DNA of 64,000 nt from positions 248,001 to 312,000 of the forward strand of contig JADYUX010000001.1 in the NCBI GenBank assembly GCA_021532125.1, read 5' to 3'. The notes under the pieces were generated by a model, which was given only the letters and a program-made list of their open reading frames with translations, ran no database searches and was not told the origin of the DNA. Below are positions 33,914 through 42,432 of the stretch, in pieces (position 1 is the stretch's first letter; each line of letters starts with the position of its first letter). A program made the translations under genes and the position numbers. This stretch comes from Arcanobacterium haemolyticum. GTDB taxonomy: Bacteria; Actinomycetota; Actinomycetes; Actinomycetales; Actinomycetaceae.

Positions 33914-35164
33914 TCAGGCGCTTTGTCTACGCACAGCGAGCCAGCTTTCGGCGCGTTCAATCCACGCCTCGGCAGTCGACAGCCGACCACGAGCGTCCTC
34001 CTGCCATGACTCGCTCCCCTGGCGCTTGGCTCCAGCAACGAGCGACAGAACAACTCCTGCACAACGAGCGTTGAGAGCTACAGGATCAACGAGCTTTTCC
34101 GCCTGATCGACCCACACTCGCAGATCGTCAACCACGTGAGGGTACGAAGCCGGCGCCAGGTGGGGCAGAACGCTCATGTGGCCAAGCATGCACGCAAGAT
34201 CGTCGACCCGGTAGCCAGGCCCAATGGAATCAACATCGATGAGGCCCGTGATCCGCGGCTGGGAAGGATCGACAAAAACATTCGCCTCATAGAAGTCGCC
34301 GTGGACAGGAACAACTGGGCCAGGATCAGACTCGTCCATGAGTGTGAAAACGTCGTGAGCGACCTGGAAGCAACGGCGCTCATCTTGAGGAAGGACAGTT
34401 GCCGCCGCGTGCGCATAGTGCTCGGCACGATCCGACCACGCCGGCCTGCGACGGAATCGCGTCACTGCCTCCGGAAGGCCGTCAAGAGCGCGCACAAGAG
34501 CGCGGAACATCCCCGGTGCTCGCACGCCTAGTCCCCGAGAGAGCGCATTGGCAAGGGGAACACCATCAACACATGACGTGACGACGAGTCCATCGGGATC
34601 GGTGAAAAGAAGTGCCGGCGACGGTACAGCGCCACGAGACAACACAGCATAACGGGATGAGAGCGCCTCAACTTGATTCGGGCGTACAACCTTTGCGAAA
34701 GCAACGACACCCTCGTCGTCTTTGGCTCGAACGACTGCACGTCGCGTTGGGCGATAGCCGAGCAGTTCAACACTCACGTCGCGTCCAATTGCCTCGCTCA
34801 ACGTCGATTGCGAACAAGCACGGGCTAACGCCGGAAGTTCCGGATCCGCGGGAAACTCCCACACATTGACCGTGATACCGCCAAGATTGACAGACACAAC
34901 TCCGGTGCGCCGCGTCAGGCGAGCCGTCGACGCGCACATGTATGTTTCACGCCGCTCATATCCCCCGCCTCCGCATGGCTCATCCAGGACGACGGCGTAC
35001 CCCACACTCACGCCGGCTCCCGGCCGATGATGCTGCGAATGAACCTGCCACGACCGCATAACAACACCCGCGGGAAGGGCCGATCGGAGGATGTCTCCCG
35101 CGCCCGCGCCCGTGAGAAAGGCGAGGTCCGCCCCTTCGCGCGCGGATGCCGGGGGAAGACTCAT
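33914..35164 (-). CDS. APH/choline-kinase-fold phosphotransferase, function unknown
   Basis: A 416-residue protein of the aminoglycoside phosphotransferase-like kinase fold. The catalytic loop VHGDFYEANVFVD and the metal-binding GLIDVDSIGPGYRVDDLACMLGH are in order, near residues 285-335. An ATP-binding lysine is likely in VVAFAKVVRPN. The roughly 130-residue N-terminal part is less conserved. Family members phosphorylate hydroxyl groups of small molecules (aminoglycosides, choline, sugars such as maltose), and sequence alone does not give the substrate. Starts with ATG at 35164 and is divergent from adenosine deaminase. It is not obviously a resistance gene, because there is no mobile context. 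Confidence 0.75.
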   Translation of the reverse strand: MSLPPASAREGADLAFLTGAGAGDILRSALPAGVVMRSWQVHSQHHRPGAGVSVGYAVVLDEPCGGGGYERRETYMCASTARLTRRTGVVSVNLGGITVNVWEFPADPELPALARACSQSTLSEAIGRDVSVELLGYRPTRRAVVRAKDDEGVVAFAKVVRPNQVEALSSRYAVLSRGAVPSPALLFTDPDGLVVTSCVDGVPLANALSRGLGVRAPGMFRALVRALDGLPEAVTRFRRRPAWSDRAEHYAHAAATVLPQDERRCFQVAHDVFTLMDESDPGPVVPVHGDFYEANVFVDPSQPRITGLIDVDSIGPGYRVDDLACMLGHMSVLPHLAPASYPHVVDDLRVWVDQAEKLVDPVALNARCAGVVLSLVAGAKRQGSESWQEDARGRLSTAEAWIERAESWLAVRRQSA

Positions 35165-35320
35165 AGGTTAGTTGTACCAAATAGCTGCCTCCGATGGGAA
35201 CGCGCCTCACAACCGCGGACGCCACCGCAGAGCGGCGTGCCTCGCACTGCACAGCCACCCGCAGGATCCCACGGCAAGCTCGCACATCCTGCCTTAGCAC
35301 GTATATGCGAAAATTGTCGT

Positions 35321-36346
35321 GTGCGAGATCTGAGCAAACTTCCCAAAGCGCATCTGCATTTGCATTTCACGGGTTCAATGAGAGTCCAGACCCTCAAAGA
35401 AATGGCGGCAAGCCAATCCATACGTCTCCCGGAAACTCTCGTCGATAACGTCGCTCTCCGTGTTGATCCCGACCAGCGCGGCTGGTTCCGTTTTCAACGT
35501 GCCTACGACGCAGCGCGAAAGGCTGTTCGTTCCGAAGAAGCGATGCGCAGAATTGTTCGCGAGGCAGCGGAAGACGACGCAGCAGAGGGCTCTCGCCGTC
35601 TCGAAATACAGATCGATCCCACCTCGTATGCGCCATACGTCGGAGGCATTACCCCTGCCTTGGAGATTGTGTGCGACGAAGCCCGCCGAGCCACTGCCGA
35701 TACCGGCGTGGAAGTTGGGGTTATTGTTGCAGCATCCCGCGTACGTCATCCTCTTGAAGCGCGCACGCTTGCGCGATTGGCGACGAAGTACGCCGGTTCT
35801 GAGCCTGGTGATGTCGTCGGATTCGGCCTTTCTAACGACGAACGACGAGGTTCCACACCCGAATGGGCACCCGCTTTTAATATCGCGCGTCGCGCCGGTA
35901 TCCCCGCGGTTCCCCATGGGGGCGAGCTCCTTGGCCCCGAGCATGTCCGCGACGTGCTGACGTACCTTGGGCCCACCCGAATCGGACACGGCGTACGTTC
36001 GAGTGAAGATCCACGACTCCTCGACCACATCGCGCAAGCTGGTATCGCTCTTGAAGTCTGCCCTGAATCGAACGTATCGCTCGGAGTATATGCCGACGAA
36101 TCAACCGTTCCTGTGCGCCGGCTCATGGAAGCCGGAATCACTATCGCGTTAGGAGCCGACGATCCTCTCATTTTCCTCTCGCGCCTCACCAGGCAATACG
36201 AGATGCTCCGGGAGAATGGGTTTTCCGACGACGAGCTCGCCACTCTCGCCCGCGGCTCGATTGCGGCATCTTTCGCTAGCGAGACATCAAAGAAGGCGTG
36301 GAACGCAGAAATTGACGCGTGGCTGGCGTCAGAACCCGAGGCGTAG
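35321..36346 (+). CDS. add: adenosine deaminase
   Basis: A 341-residue amidohydrolase. HLHLHFTGSM gives the two metal histidines, VPHGGE the catalytic His/Glu, RIGHGV the next histidine, CPESNVSL and GADDPLIF the metal aspartate region. The HFTGSM variant and length match the actinobacterial deaminase near secE/aspC. It converts adenosine or deoxyadenosine to inosine in purine salvage. The GTG at 35321 gives (M)RDLSKLPKAHLHLH; the frame remains open to 35027 but that overlaps the divergent kinase. No ribosome-binding site is evident, and TATATG lies 14 nt upstream of the GTG, so translation from a very short leader is possible. Confidence 0.9.
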   Translation: MRDLSKLPKAHLHLHFTGSMRVQTLKEMAASQSIRLPETLVDNVALRVDPDQRGWFRFQRAYDAARKAVRSEEAMRRIVREAAEDDAAEGSRRLEIQIDPTSYAPYVGGITPALEIVCDEARRATADTGVEVGVIVAASRVRHPLEARTLARLATKYAGSEPGDVVGFGLSNDERRGSTPEWAPAFNIARRAGIPAVPHGGELLGPEHVRDVLTYLGPTRIGHGVRSSEDPRLLDHIAQAGIALEVCPESNVSLGVYADESTVPVRRLMEAGITIALGADDPLIFLSRLTRQYEMLRENGFSDDELATLARGSIAASFASETSKKAWNAEIDAWLASEPEA

Positions 36347-36409
36347 ACATTGAACGACGGCTACGGGGCCTCGCTGACGACCCCATAGCTGTCGCACCAT
36401 AGCGAGCTA

Positions 36410-37579
36410 TCAGAGGCCGCCGATTATGACGGGCTCCGGCTCAAGCTTGACCCCAAAGGCCTCGTCCACGCCGTCACGGATCCTACGGGCGAGTTCACGA
36501 ATCTCAGCACCCGTAGCCTCTCCCCTATTGGTCAATGCGAGGCAGTGCTTTGTTGATAGGGCCGCTGGCCCCGGCATCCCATAACCGGCCGGGAAACCCG
36601 CGTGATCGATAAGCCACGCAGCCGACGTCTTAATCTGCCCATCAATCGTGGGTGCAGCGACTCCCAGCATCGCGCGAGACTCATCCGTCACACCATAGCG
36701 CGGCGCATCGGCGGGCAGGCGTGCAGCTTCGTCGTCGGTCAAAATCGGATTAGTGAAGAAGGAACCACAGGAGTACGTATCCCGATCCCCGTCGTCAAGA
36801 ACCATGCCTTTCCCTGCGCGAAGGTCAAGAACAGCAGCACGAACCTCATCTGAGGGAACCCGAGTTCCCGGCTCAACACCAAGCACACGAGCAAGCTGAC
36901 CATACTGGATCGGCGCCGACAACGACGCAATGCGCAACTGAAAATCAACCGAAACGACAATATAACGAGGGGATGCGCCGTAACCCGCACGCATCGACTC
37001 CTTGAGGAGGCTCGTACGATAGCCGAACTTCAGCTCCGGCATGACGAACGTATGAAACTCGTTCTTTTCGCGATCCCACGTGCGAACACGAGCAATCGAC
37101 GTGGCAACTTCCTGACCATAGGCGCCAATGTTTTGCACGGGAGCCGCACCGACACTTCCCGGGATACCAGAAAGAAACTCCAGGCCCATCCATTCGTTCT
37201 CAATGGTATGTACGACGAAATCGTCCCACGGCGTCCCAGCAAGCACACGCAGATTGGCACCTTCACAACCGCCCTCTTGCGTCAACGTGATCTCAGAGCG
37301 CATATCGCGCACCACGACGCCATCAAACGCTTCGTCCGAGGCAAGAATATTTGATCCCCCGCCTAGCACCACGAGCGGCGTGCCACTAGCGTCAGCTTCC
37401 CTAATCGCTCCGACAAACTCGTCTTCCGTATGCGCCTCGACTAGCGATGCAATCGAGCCGCCCACACCCATCGTCGTGAGGTCCGCGAAGGTCGACGCTC
37501 CTGTTTTCGCCCGCGTTGACGGCCGCGGTGGGAGCGGCTGAGGCGGTGTCTGCGAATGTTCGGGAATCATACAACTCAT
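36410..37579 (-). CDS. murB: UDP-N-acetylenolpyruvoylglucosamine reductase
   Basis: A 389-residue FAD enzyme that makes UDP-MurNAc in peptidoglycan synthesis. LVVLGGGSNILASDEAFDG binds FAD, GLEFLSGIPGSVGAAPVQNIGAYGQE is the substrate region, and YSCGSFFTNPI carries the catalytic serine. The C-terminal GFPAGYG and LALTN-RGEAT segments fit the type I enzyme. I start at the ATG at 37579 because TAGGCT sits 7 nt upstream, the geometry of an actinobacterial leaderless transcript. A second ATG is at 37570 and the open frame extends to 37741. A spaced 23-bp direct repeat lies just upstream. Confidence 0.93.
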   Translation of the reverse strand: MSCMIPEHSQTPPQPLPPRPSTRAKTGASTFADLTTMGVGGSIASLVEAHTEDEFVGAIREADASGTPLVVLGGGSNILASDEAFDGVVVRDMRSEITLTQEGGCEGANLRVLAGTPWDDFVVHTIENEWMGLEFLSGIPGSVGAAPVQNIGAYGQEVATSIARVRTWDREKNEFHTFVMPELKFGYRTSLLKESMRAGYGASPRYIVVSVDFQLRIASLSAPIQYGQLARVLGVEPGTRVPSDEVRAAVLDLRAGKGMVLDDGDRDTYSCGSFFTNPILTDDEAARLPADAPRYGVTDESRAMLGVAAPTIDGQIKTSAAWLIDHAGFPAGYGMPGPAALSTKHCLALTNRGEATGAEIRELARRIRDGVDEAFGVKLEPEPVIIGGL

Positions 37580-37586
37580 AGTTCTG

Positions 37587-37592
37587 AGCCTA
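37587..37592 (-). promoter_or_regulatory. -10 box of a leaderless murB transcript
   Basis: TAGGCT on the minus strand fits TAnnnT and ends 7 nt before the ATG, so transcription should start at or next to the A of the start codon. There is no ribosome-binding site. The -35 region is not clear. Confidence 0.5.
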
Positions 37593-37626
37593 ACAGTTCG
37601 AGCCGAATACGCTGAGCTGCGAGCTA

Positions 37627-37649
37627 GTTCCCTATGCGCGCGGCTGCAA
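37627..37649. repeat. 23-bp direct repeat, copy 1
   Basis: Identical over 23 bp to positions 37688-37710 (starts GTTCCCTATG, ends CGGCTGCAA). The 38-bp spacer between copies is unrelated. It lies about 50 bp upstream of the murB start. Confidence 0.9.
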
Positions 37650-37687
37650 GTAATGGCGGAGAGATCATCTGGGCCGGCACTGCGCCG

Positions 37688-37710
37688 GTTCCCTATGCGC
37701 GCGGCTGCAA
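37688..37710. repeat. 23-bp direct repeat, copy 2
   Basis: Second exact copy of the element at 37627-37649, in the same orientation with centre-to-centre distance of 61 bp (close to six helical turns). It could be a pair of regulator sites for murB or the footprint of a duplication. Confidence 0.9.
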
Positions 37711-37765
37711 TGATGCGTAGCTCACGACAGGTGCGCAGCACTGTCAGGGTTCCGACGAAACAAAA

Positions 37766-37796
37766 AAGTAGGGCCTGCCAGTGGCAGACCCTACTT
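37766..37796 (-). terminator. rpmG terminator
   Basis: A 14-bp stem with one mismatch (AAGTAGGGCCTGCC / GGCAGACCCTACTT) and a 3-nt loop is followed on the minus strand by a run of six T counting the stem base. It lies 15 bp after the rpmG stop. Confidence 0.9.
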
Positions 37797-37810
37797 GAAA
37801 AGATCTTCGA

Positions 37811-37981
37811 TCAGCGCGTCTCGCGATGCGTCGTCGACTTGTTGCACCTTGAGCAGTACTTCATCAGTTCGAGACGATCCGGCGTGTTACGACGGTTCTT
37901 CTTGGTGATGTAGTTGCGCTCCTTGCACTCTTCACAGGCGAGAGTGATCTTCGGGCGAACATCCTGGGACTTGCTTGCCAC
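37811..37981 (-). CDS. rpmG: 50S ribosomal protein L33
   Basis: A 56-residue protein read from a GTG at 37981 to a TGA at 37811. It begins [20 protein letters not shown], continues [20 protein letters not shown] and ends [16 protein letters not shown]. The four cysteines (two CxxC pairs) form the zinc-binding type of L33. GAGGAGCTAGAA precedes the GTG. It is followed by a strong terminator and lies just downstream of the tRNA-Met/Thr pair, a typical actinobacterial arrangement. Because it has the zinc ribbon, a zinc-independent paralogue may exist elsewhere. Confidence 0.95.
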   Translation of the reverse strand: MASKSQDVRPKITLACEECKERNYITKKNRRNTPDRLELMKYCSRCNKSTTHRETR

Positions 37982-38033
37982 TTCTAGCTCCTCACGGTCT
38001 GAACGGAAGCGTGTTGGCGCTTCACCAAAACTG

Positions 38034-38107
38034 TAGCGGGGGCGGGGCTTGAACCCGCGACCTCACGATTATGAGTCGTGCGCTCTGACCAGCTGAGCTA
38101 CCCCGCC
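38034..38107 (-). tRNA. tRNA-Met (anticodon CAT, elongator type)
   Basis: A 74-nt cloverleaf with acceptor arms GGCGGGG/CCCCGCT (G:U at 1-72), anticodon loop CTCATAA, T arm with GGTTCAAGCCC and discriminator A. The acceptor end is paired, unlike an initiator tRNA. A lysidine-modified tRNA-Ile also has CAT, but the sequence looks like elongator Met. Confidence 0.9.
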
Positions 38108-38138
38108 TCATCTCACCACCCACGGTAGGCAGCGATGG

Positions 38139-38211
38139 AGCCCCGAAAGGGAATCGAACCCTTGACCTTCTCCTTACCATGGAGACGCTCTGCCGACTGA
38201 GCTATCGGGGC
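38139..38211 (-). tRNA. tRNA-Thr (anticodon GGT)
   Basis: A 73-nt cloverleaf. Acceptor arms GCCCCGA/TCGGGGC pair fully, anticodon loop is ATGGTAA, T arm has GGTTCGATTCC, discriminator T, no CCA encoded. It lies 31 bp upstream of tRNA-Met and is probably co-transcribed with it and rpmG. Confidence 0.95.
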
Positions 38212-38322
38212 AACGCGGACAAGCCTAACAAAAAGCGGGTGTGCTTCCAATATCGAAAGCTTCCATCTTTCCGTGAAGCGAATCACGCCCGCCTTTCGGC
38301 GGAGACTCGGTTAAACCGTGCC

Positions 38323-38407
38323 TGGTGGCGGGTGCAGGATTCGAACCTGCGAAGCACGAGGCGACTGATTTACAGTCAGTTCCCTTTGGCCGCTCGGGAA
38401 ACCCGCC
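38323..38407 (-). tRNA. tRNA-Tyr (anticodon GTA), CCA encoded
   Basis: A class II tRNA with a long variable arm. Acceptor arms GGCGGGT/ACCCGCC pair, anticodon loop is CTGTAAA, T arm has GGTTCGAATCC, and the discriminator A is followed by an encoded CCA (38323-38325). It is the only tRNA here that encodes CCA. Confidence 0.95.
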
Positions 38408-38557
38408 GTTGCTTTGACGCGGGAGACCCGCATCGCTGCCAGATGAGATTAGCAGCTAACACCCGTAGACTGTCAAACCGAGCGGCCTACGTGTGACGTA
38501 TCATGCTTTTCTGGATATCACCGTGGCGCGTGAGAACGAGAGAAATGAGGAGGAATC

Positions 38558-39052
38558 GTGGCCGATTCGTCGTTTGATGTCGTGTCCGAATACGACCGTC
38601 AAGAGGTAGATAACGCCGTTAATCAGTGCGCTAAGGAGATTTCACAGCGCTACGACTTTAAGAATGTCGGCGCTTCAGTGGAACTGGCCGGCGAAACAAT
38701 CACGATGGTGGCAAACTCGCCCGAGCGTTGCCTAGCCGTGTACGACGTTCTCCAGTCAAAACTCGTACGCCGCGGCGTATCGCTCAAATCACTCGACGTG
38801 GGCGACGGCGAGCCGAAGGCTTCAGGCAAGGAATTCCGCCTTGTCGGGACACTCAAGAAGGGCCTCTCCCAGGAGAATGCGAAGAAACTCTCAAAACTTG
38901 TTCGCGACGAGGGACCCAAAGGCGTGAAGGTGCAGATTCAGGGCGACGAGCTTCGCGTCTCGTCGAAGTCGCGCGATGATCTCCAGACGACCATCGCGCT
39001 CCTTAAAGGCGCCGACGTTGATTGCGCACTTCAGTTCCAGAACTATCGCTAG
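38558..39052 (+). CDS. YajQ-family nucleotide-binding protein
   Basis: A 164-residue protein with the family start [20 protein letters not shown] followed by ISQRYDFKN, and the second repeat [20 protein letters not shown], ending ALQFQNYR. The family has two ferredoxin-like halves. One member in Xanthomonas binds cyclic di-GMP, and others bind nucleotides or tRNA; the role in actinobacteria is unknown. GTG start at 38558 with GAGGAGGAATC directly upstream, a strong ribosome-binding site. It is a single gene between the tRNA cluster and the long hairpin at 39128. Confidence 0.93.
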   Translation: MADSSFDVVSEYDRQEVDNAVNQCAKEISQRYDFKNVGASVELAGETITMVANSPERCLAVYDVLQSKLVRRGVSLKSLDVGDGEPKASGKEFRLVGTLKKGLSQENAKKLSKLVRDEGPKGVKVQIQGDELRVSSKSRDDLQTTIALLKGADVDCALQFQNYR

Positions 39053-39127
39053 GAAATTTCCCCTAAGCTTCGGGAAGACCGCGGCGTCGCGCCGAAGCAC
39101 TCCCATCTGGAGCGTGACACCTCAGCA

Positions 39128-39170
39128 TACGGGTGTGGGGTCGAAGGAAAGCTTCGACCCCACACCCGTA
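39128..39170. terminator. 19-bp perfect hairpin between convergent genes
   Basis: Positions 39128-39146 pair without a mismatch with 39152-39170 around a 5-nt loop. It lies between yajQ and the ferredoxin reductase gene. Neither side has a U-tract, so it may act as a bidirectional terminator or protect RNA 3' ends. Confidence 0.7.
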
Positions 39171-39183
39171 TCCGTCCACTGGC

Positions 39184-40566
39184 TCAGTAGATCTTGCCGT
39201 CGTGTTCCTCACCACGGGAGATCGCCGTCATCGTTTCACGCTCGACAACCTTGACGCGGGCACGCCCTTGCGGCTCGCCGAGAGCCTTCTCGTACGCCTC
39301 GAGAAGCTCCCAGCCCTGCCAGGTTGTGTAGCGAACACCACGAGCATCGAGGAGATGGAACATCCCGTCGGCGCCAGTACCGGCACCGGTGGGGCGCAAG
39401 ATGCCGTTGTTGGCATCCTCAACGAGATTCGTAATCGTCTCCTGAGCGTCAGACTTCGTCGATCCAATAAGTCCAACCGGGCCGCGCTTGATCCAGCCAG
39501 TCGCGTAGAGACCATCAACGGTCTTGCCGTCGGATTCGACTCGCCCACCCTGGTTCGGGATGATGTGGCGCTCGGAGTCGAACGGAGCGCCCGGAACTGG
39601 CGACGAAGCATAGCCGACGGCGCGATATACAGCCTGAACTGGATAGTCGATGAACTCTCCCGTGCCTCGCACGCTGCCGTCGCCCACGAGTTCGGTGCGC
39701 TCCATCCGGATTCCCTCGACCTTATCCGTGCCAAGGATCTCCACCGGGCGCTGCAGCATATGGATGTGGATGCGATGTGATGCCGTGAGGTCCTCCGGCT
39801 CCTGGAACACCCAGTTGGTGAGCTGGTCAACTACTTGCTTCGTCATCTTCGAGCTCTGGATGGCCTGCTCGGAGCCTTCGTCGTACTGGAAATCTTCAGG
39901 GTCGACAATGATATCGACGTCCGGCACATGACCAAGCTCACGCAGCTCCATCGGGGTGAACTTCACCTGTGCTGGTCCTCGGCGCCCGAACACATGTACA
40001 TCTGTCACCTTCGAGGCGCGCAGGCCTTCCTCGACGTTCGGAGGGATCTCCGTGACCATAAGATCGTCGACATGCTTCGCAAGAATACGCGATACGTCGA
40101 GCGCAACATTGCCCATACCGATAACGGCAACGTCCTTCGCCTCAAGCGGCCACGTGCGGGGGTAATCGGGGTGTCCGTCGTACCACGAGACGAAGTCCGC
40201 CGCACCGTAGCTACCCGGGAGGTCAATTCCGGGGATGTCGAGATCGGCGTCGGCATCAGCGCCGGTCGCCAAAATCACGGCGTCATAGTACTCATGTAGC
40301 TCAGCCAACGTGACATCCGTTCCGATGTTCACGTTGCCGTGGAGTTGGATTTCGCCACGCTGGAGGATGTTGTACAAGGCGTCGATGATCGCTTTGATGC
40401 GTGGGTGATCAGGAGCGACCCCGTATCGCACCAGTCCGTAGGGCGCCGGGAGGCGCTCAAAGAGGTCAATTGAGACATCAAGGGATGACTTGGACAGAAT
40501 GTCCGAAGCATAAATTCCCGCTGGGCCAGCGCCGACTACGGCGACATTGTAATGACGATCTGCCAC
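39184..40566 (-). CDS. fprA: ferredoxin/adrenodoxin-NADP+ reductase (FprA type)
   Basis: A 460-residue FAD- and NADP-binding reductase. VAVVGAGPAGIYASDILSK binds FAD, LPAPYGLVRYGVAPDHPRIK is diagnostic of the adrenodoxin-reductase family, and VIGMGNVALDVSRILAK binds NADPH. YATGWIKRGPVGLIGSTKSDAQET is also typical. It passes electrons from NADPH to ferredoxins. Length matches mycobacterial FprA. ATG start at 40566. It occupies the place next to hpf where secA is common in other actinobacteria. Confidence 0.93.
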   Translation of the reverse strand: MADRHYNVAVVGAGPAGIYASDILSKSSLDVSIDLFERLPAPYGLVRYGVAPDHPRIKAIIDALYNILQRGEIQLHGNVNIGTDVTLAELHEYYDAVILATGADADADLDIPGIDLPGSYGAADFVSWYDGHPDYPRTWPLEAKDVAVIGMGNVALDVSRILAKHVDDLMVTEIPPNVEEGLRASKVTDVHVFGRRGPAQVKFTPMELRELGHVPDVDIIVDPEDFQYDEGSEQAIQSSKMTKQVVDQLTNWVFQEPEDLTASHRIHIHMLQRPVEILGTDKVEGIRMERTELVGDGSVRGTGEFIDYPVQAVYRAVGYASSPVPGAPFDSERHIIPNQGGRVESDGKTVDGLYATGWIKRGPVGLIGSTKSDAQETITNLVEDANNGILRPTGAGTGADGMFHLLDARGVRYTTWQGWELLEAYEKALGEPQGRARVKVVERETMTAISRGEEHDGKIY

Positions 40567-40748
40567 ATTCTTCCCTTCGTTGCGTAGGCGGGAACCATCT
40601 TAATGGGAGCGGCTCGTCGATCGTCTCGTATGTGGCCTGAACCGCATCGGCGCGCGAGGATACGTCTTCCGTCGCGGACCCGATGACGAGGCGGCGAATA
40701 CGGATCCGCTCAGCTTGGGGGCTACGTTTCGTTCGCTTGGGCATAGCG

Positions 40749-40786
40749 AAGGGTGGCGCGACCGCTCATGCAGTCGCGCCACCCTT
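40749..40786 (-). terminator. hpf terminator
   Basis: A perfect 14-bp stem (AAGGGTGGCGCGAC / GTCGCGCCACCCTT) with a 10-nt loop lies 10 bp past the hpf stop. The tail on the minus strand has few T residues. Confidence 0.75.
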
Positions 40787-40796
40787 GGAGTTGTGC

Positions 40797-41426
40797 TTAG
40801 TTGACGTGGGCATCCAAGCGAATCACACCGTACGTCCAGCCATGGCGGTGGTAGACCGCACAGGGCTGCATCGTCTCTTCGTCAATGAAGAGATAGAAGG
40901 GGTGTCCGACGAGCTCCATCTCGTAGAGTGCCTGGTCGATCGACATAGGCTTCGCCTCGTAGAGCTTCTGGCGCACGACAACCGGCGAATCGCCTAGCTG
41001 CGTTTCCAGGGCCTCTCCAGGAGCAGTCGGGACGCGAGGCGCCTCGCGCTCCTCCTTGCTCTTGGGGGGATTGACGTCTTCGGGTGTCAAACGCAGGGGC
41101 TCGGAAACATGTTCCTTGCGGGGGTGTTCCTTCCGGCGATCTCGCGCGCGACGCAAACGCTCAATGAGCTTGTCCATCGCAATGTCCAGTGCGCCGTATC
41201 GATCGGATGCGGCTGCTTCAGCGCGGATCACTGGGCCCTTGTCTTTCACGGTAATTTCGATGCGTTCCGATGTCTCAGCTTGAGCCGGATTTGGCTCATG
41301 TGTCACTTCGACATCAACCCGTTGTGCCCTAGGAGCAAACTGTTCGATCTTCTGAAGTTTGTCTTCAACATGCCCGCGGAAACGGTCCGAAACCTCAGCG
41401 TTACGGCCTTTAACAATAATCTCCAC
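40797..41426 (-). CDS. hpf: long-form ribosome hibernation promoting factor
   Basis: A 209-residue protein. The N-terminal S30AE/RaiA domain (VEIIVKGRNAEVSDRFRGHV to about residue 105) binds the ribosome. A charged, proline-containing linker follows, then the C-terminal dimerisation domain (VVRQKLYEAKPMSIDQALYE followed by MELVGHPFYLFIDEET). This long form makes 100S ribosome dimers in stationary phase. I start at the GTG at 41426 with GAGGAGGG upstream; the open frame extends to a TTG at 41453 without support. Neighbour of comF, as in mycobacteria. Confidence 0.94.
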   Translation of the reverse strand: MEIIVKGRNAEVSDRFRGHVEDKLQKIEQFAPRAQRVDVEVTHEPNPAQAETSERIEITVKDKGPVIRAEAAASDRYGALDIAMDKLIERLRRARDRRKEHPRKEHVSEPLRLTPEDVNPPKSKEEREAPRVPTAPGEALETQLGDSPVVVRQKLYEAKPMSIDQALYEMELVGHPFYLFIDEETMQPCAVYHRHGWTYGVIRLDAHVN

Positions 41427-41597
41427 GATGCCCTCCTCAGGTGTTATGTACAAGATGGTTTGTGCTTCTCACGCATCGCTGAGATGACCACCTCCCTTCA
41501 GGCCTCGGCGTATCTTGCCGATCTGGAGTTGTTTACCTTATGTTAGCCCAATCACACGTGAAGGGTGGAACCTTCGTGGAGATCGGCCAGGAAAAAC

Positions 41598-42329
41598 TCA
41601 GGTTTTCTTCGTGCGCGGGTCAGGGACCGCAAGGAGGGTTACCGCGCCCACAACATCGCCTCCGGCCTCTTCAAGAGCGTCGGCTGCCCCTGCGAGGGTC
41701 GCACCTGTCGTCGCGACATCGTCGATCAGAAGGATGGGATGCTCGACATTTATCCCCCGTTTCACGCGGATTTTCTTGCCTTTTGCACGGCGACCTGCCA
41801 AGGTGCCGTGCGCGTTTCCCCAGCCCGTCGCGAGTGCGTTGACAACTCGCGCCGTTCTCTCGTGCGGCGGCGCCTTAATCCCCGCGGCAAGGGCATGGGC
41901 GAGCGCTCCGACGACATATCGCCCGTCGTGTGTTCGCCACCAGCGAGATGGTGCGGGTACGACGAGGAGTTCTCTCGGGAATGTGGGAAGGTGCCGCGCA
42001 GCTTCGCACACGCGGGAACATATCGCGCTCGTGAGTGAAGCATCGACGCTGTTTTTCCAGGCGACGACGATGTTACGAGCCGGGGGCGTGTAGTCCCCAA
42101 GAGAGTAGACGGGGAATCGGGAGTACTCGTCGCCGGGAAAGATGGGGCCGTCGCGCTTATGAGGGCGGATGAGTCGGAGGTAGGGCAAACGTGGAGAGAC
42201 ATCCACCCAACGCCCCGACAGTGTTTGGGCGCATGCTTCGCACATTGAGGTGTCCCATTCGCCGCAGCCGGCGCATGAGCGAGGAAAGACGAGGTCGGCA
42301 AGCTGGGAGAGTGTCGAGTGCTGAGTCAT
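41598..42329 (-). CDS. ComF-family phosphoribosyltransferase-like protein
   Basis: A 243-residue protein. A zinc-ribbon-like CAGCGEWDTSMCEAC lies near the N-terminus and a type I phosphoribosyltransferase fold follows, with the PRPP loop HPILLIDDVATTGATLAGA. LTGRRxxQ-like motifs are less clear (TLAGRRAKGKK). ComF proteins aid DNA uptake in competent bacteria, but most actinobacterial members are uncharacterised. I use the ATG at 42329; the frame extends to a TTG inside lpqB. It lies downstream of mtrAB-lpqB. Confidence 0.85.
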   Translation of the reverse strand: MTQHSTLSQLADLVFPRSCAGCGEWDTSMCEACAQTLSGRWVDVSPRLPYLRLIRPHKRDGPIFPGDEYSRFPVYSLGDYTPPARNIVVAWKNSVDASLTSAICSRVCEAARHLPTFPRELLVVPAPSRWWRTHDGRYVVGALAHALAAGIKAPPHERTARVVNALATGWGNAHGTLAGRRAKGKKIRVKRGINVEHPILLIDDVATTGATLAGAADALEEAGGDVVGAVTLLAVPDPRTKKT

Positions 42330-42432
42330 GGACACAAGGGTGCACTCCGAGAGCTGCCCTGTGCTGTGCTTGGCGGCTTCGTGTGGATAAACGTTGCTCG
42401 CGCCTAGCCTGTGGAGAAGTTGTGTCGACGAC

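Noticed and set aside
33914-35164. An aminoglycoside resistance gene
   Set aside because: The kinase fold is shared by many non-resistance enzymes. The gene is in a stable housekeeping neighbourhood with no mobile element.
37627-37710. A minimal CRISPR array
   Set aside because: Only two 23-bp units and one 38-bp spacer, no palindromic repeat typical of CRISPR, no further units and no cas genes nearby.
40478-40744. A small basic protein upstream of fprA on the minus strand
   Set aside because: It starts next to the hpf terminator, more than half overlaps other features, and resembles nothing known. The region more likely holds the fprA promoter.
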